33,641 nucleotides of DNA from assembly GCF_000235885.1 (NCBI RefSeq), contig NZ_JH379378.1:1-33641 (forward strand), read 5' to 3'. This DNA is from Leyella stercorea DSM 18206 (lineage in GTDB: Bacteria; Bacteroidota; Bacteroidia; Bacteroidales; Bacteroidaceae). The translations under genes were made by a program, and so were the position numbers. The notes under the pieces were generated by a model. The model searched no databases and was not told where the DNA came from. It was given only the letters and a program-made list of their open reading frames with translations. Position 1 is the stretch's first letter. Each line of letters begins with the position of its first letter. Shown here piece after piece: positions 32,447 through 33,641 of the stretch.

Positions 32447-33082
32447 ATGGAAAATAAGACAAACAAGCTCATCGCAGCACAGTATCAGCTCTTCACAATC
32501 AGCGACAACGGAGAGCGCAAACTCGTAGAGGAAACCACAAGGGAACAGCCTTTCGTATTCATCACTGGCTTCGATGCAGCTCTCGATGCTCTTGAAGAGC
32601 ATCTTGAAAACTTGAAACTTGGTGAGAAATTCGATTTTGAACTCGAGAAGGAGAAGGCATTCGGCGAGTATGAGCCCTCACGCGTCATCGAACTCAACAA
32701 GGAGATGTTCATTGTCGACGGACAATTCGACAGCAAGAATATATTCAAAGGAGCACAAATTCCTCTGAAGAACGAGGACGGCAACTTCTTCATCGGCACA
32801 GTTCTCGAAATTGGTGATGCTGCTGTTAAGGTAGACCTCAACCACCCACTCGCAGGCAAGAAACTTAACTTCAAGGGCTATATCATCGAAAACCGCGAGG
32901 CAACAAAGGATGAGATTAAAACTATGCTCAGCCACATGAACGGTGGCGGTTGCGGAGGCGACTGCGGTGGTTGCGATGGTGGATGCGGACACCATGAGGG
33001 TGGATGCGGACATCATGACCACGAAGACGGATGCTGCGGACATCACGAGCATAAGGGAGGTTGCTGCGGACACCACCACTAA
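32447..33082 (+). CDS. slyD: FKBP-type peptidyl-prolyl isomerase SlyD with Cys/His metal-binding tail
   Basis: A 211-aa SlyD-type prolyl isomerase and chaperone. The FKBP core carries FVFITGFDAALDALEEHLEN, then the inserted flap (about 70-125), and returns with VDLNHPLAGKKLNFKG (about 130-145), the FKBP signature. The last 47 or so residues are almost only Gly, Cys and His: nine Cys and eleven His, in repeated CGHH units. In E. coli such a tail binds nickel and other metals and feeds the hydrogenase pathway; here the metal is unknown. The start at 32447 is fixed by the promoter. Confidence 0.93.
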   Translation: MENKTNKLIAAQYQLFTISDNGERKLVEETTREQPFVFITGFDAALDALEEHLENLKLGEKFDFELEKEKAFGEYEPSRVIELNKEMFIVDGQFDSKNIFKGAQIPLKNEDGNFFIGTVLEIGDAAVKVDLNHPLAGKKLNFKGYIIENREATKDEIKTMLSHMNGGGCGGDCGGCDGGCGHHEGGCGHHDHEDGCCGHHEHKGGCCGHHH

Positions 33083-33131
33083 AACGTTCCTGCAGATTAA
33101 TGCAGATTGAAGAACAAACTAAAAAGCAAAT

Positions 33132-33641
33132 ATGCACAATACATTCGGAACACTATTCACTCTCACCACATTCGGTGAGAGTCATGGCGAAGCTATCGGT
33201 GGCGTGGTCGACGGAATGCCGGCAGGCATTCTGATCGACATGGAGTTCATACAAAATGAGCTCCGCCGTCGTCGCCCTGGTCAAAGCCATATAACGACAC
33301 AACGCAACGAGCAAGACCAAGTGGAACTGCTCAGTGGGGTGTTCGAAGGGAAGTCAACGGGCTGCCCCATAGGATTTATTGTGCGCAACACAAACCAACA
33401 TTCTGCCGACTACGACGACTTGCGTAGTATCTTCCGGCCATCACACGCCGACTTCACGTACACCTGCAAATACGGCATACGCGACTATCGTGGTGGCGGA
33501 CGTTCGTCGGCACGCATCACCATAAGTCGTTGTGTGGGAGGAGCACTCGCCAAACTCGCATTACGACAAATGGGCGTAAGCATCACTGCCTACACATCAC
33601 AGGTCGGTAATATCATCCTCGACCGCGACTACACTAAGTAC
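33132..33641 (+). CDS. aroC: Chorismate synthase, 5' part (cut by window edge)
   Basis: The first 170 codons of AroC, which converts 5-enolpyruvylshikimate-3-phosphate to chorismate using reduced FMN. The start [20 protein letters not shown] contains the first family signature (GESHG). [30 protein letters not shown] and [12 protein letters not shown] follow in the expected order. It begins 49 bases after slyD, likely in the same transcript. The 3' end lies beyond the window. Confidence 0.96.
   Translation, partial: MHNTFGTLFTLTTFGESHGEAIGGVVDGMPAGILIDMEFIQNELRRRRPGQSHITTQRNEQDQVELLSGVFEGKSTGCPIGFIVRNTNQHSADYDDLRSIFRPSHADFTYTCKYGIRDYRGGGRSSARITISRCVGGALAKLALRQMGVSITAYTSQVGNIILDRDYTKY

Overview
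The window looks like chromosomal DNA of a Bacteroidales bacterium, most likely a Prevotella-type member of the Prevotellaceae. Several start sites are preceded by the Bacteroidetes promoter pattern (TTG or TTTG, 19-20 bases, then TAnnTTTG). Gene content also fits: BamD next to an omega-like protein and a DUF4293 protein, a DUF4348 lipoprotein, an OMP_b-brl_3 type outer-membrane barrel, and E. coli-type MurB. The species cannot be fixed from sequence alone. No tRNA, rRNA, CRISPR array, intact transposase or prophage is visible.

Layout. 1-4107: uvrB (minus) diverges from bamD-rpoZ-DUF4293 (plus), which ends at a 19-bp-stem hairpin. 4194-9306: a tight minus-strand run, read from the right as SPOR lipoprotein, ruvX, def, a large TPR protein and a family-10-like glycosyl hydrolase. 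9525-10451: a plus-strand YtxH / holin-X-like / small basic protein trio. 10503-13223: minus-strand DUF4348 lipoprotein, murB and a PhnP-like metallo-hydrolase. 13375-14409: pheS with a terminator. 14590-18969: a two-gene unit of a 1188-aa Dna2-like nuclease-helicase and an MBL-fold hydrolase.

18970-24379 is the accessory part. An 813-bp gene-poor stretch holds a hairpin, a perfect 23-bp inverted repeat, a tandem array of five 22-bp units and a 44-codon ORF. It is followed by a PAS-LuxR regulator broken by one in-frame TGA in its HTH, a divergent ThiF-like gene, and a TonB-type outer-membrane barrel gene. A second gene-poor stretch (23548-24379) carries a possible operator, a 92-bp element with 18-bp terminal inverted repeats, an orphan terminator and an unlisted 36-aa peptide gene with its own promoter and strong Shine-Dalgarno.

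24380-33641 returns to ordinary genes: an SLC13 permease; a minus-strand run of NfeD, SPFH protein, UDP-GlcNAc-epimerase-like protein, SIMPL protein and MATE exporter; then plus-strand zinc alcohol dehydrogenase, slyD with a Cys/His tail, and the 5' part of aroC cut by the window edge. Bases 1-58 show nothing I can support.

Most promising for novelty: the Dna2-like/MBL pair, the orphan 36-aa peptide gene, the two 22-bp-periodic repeat arrays (19163-19283 and 28464-28529), and the epimerase-like protein that seems to lack three of four catalytic residues. All statements about relatives come from memory of the families; no search was run.
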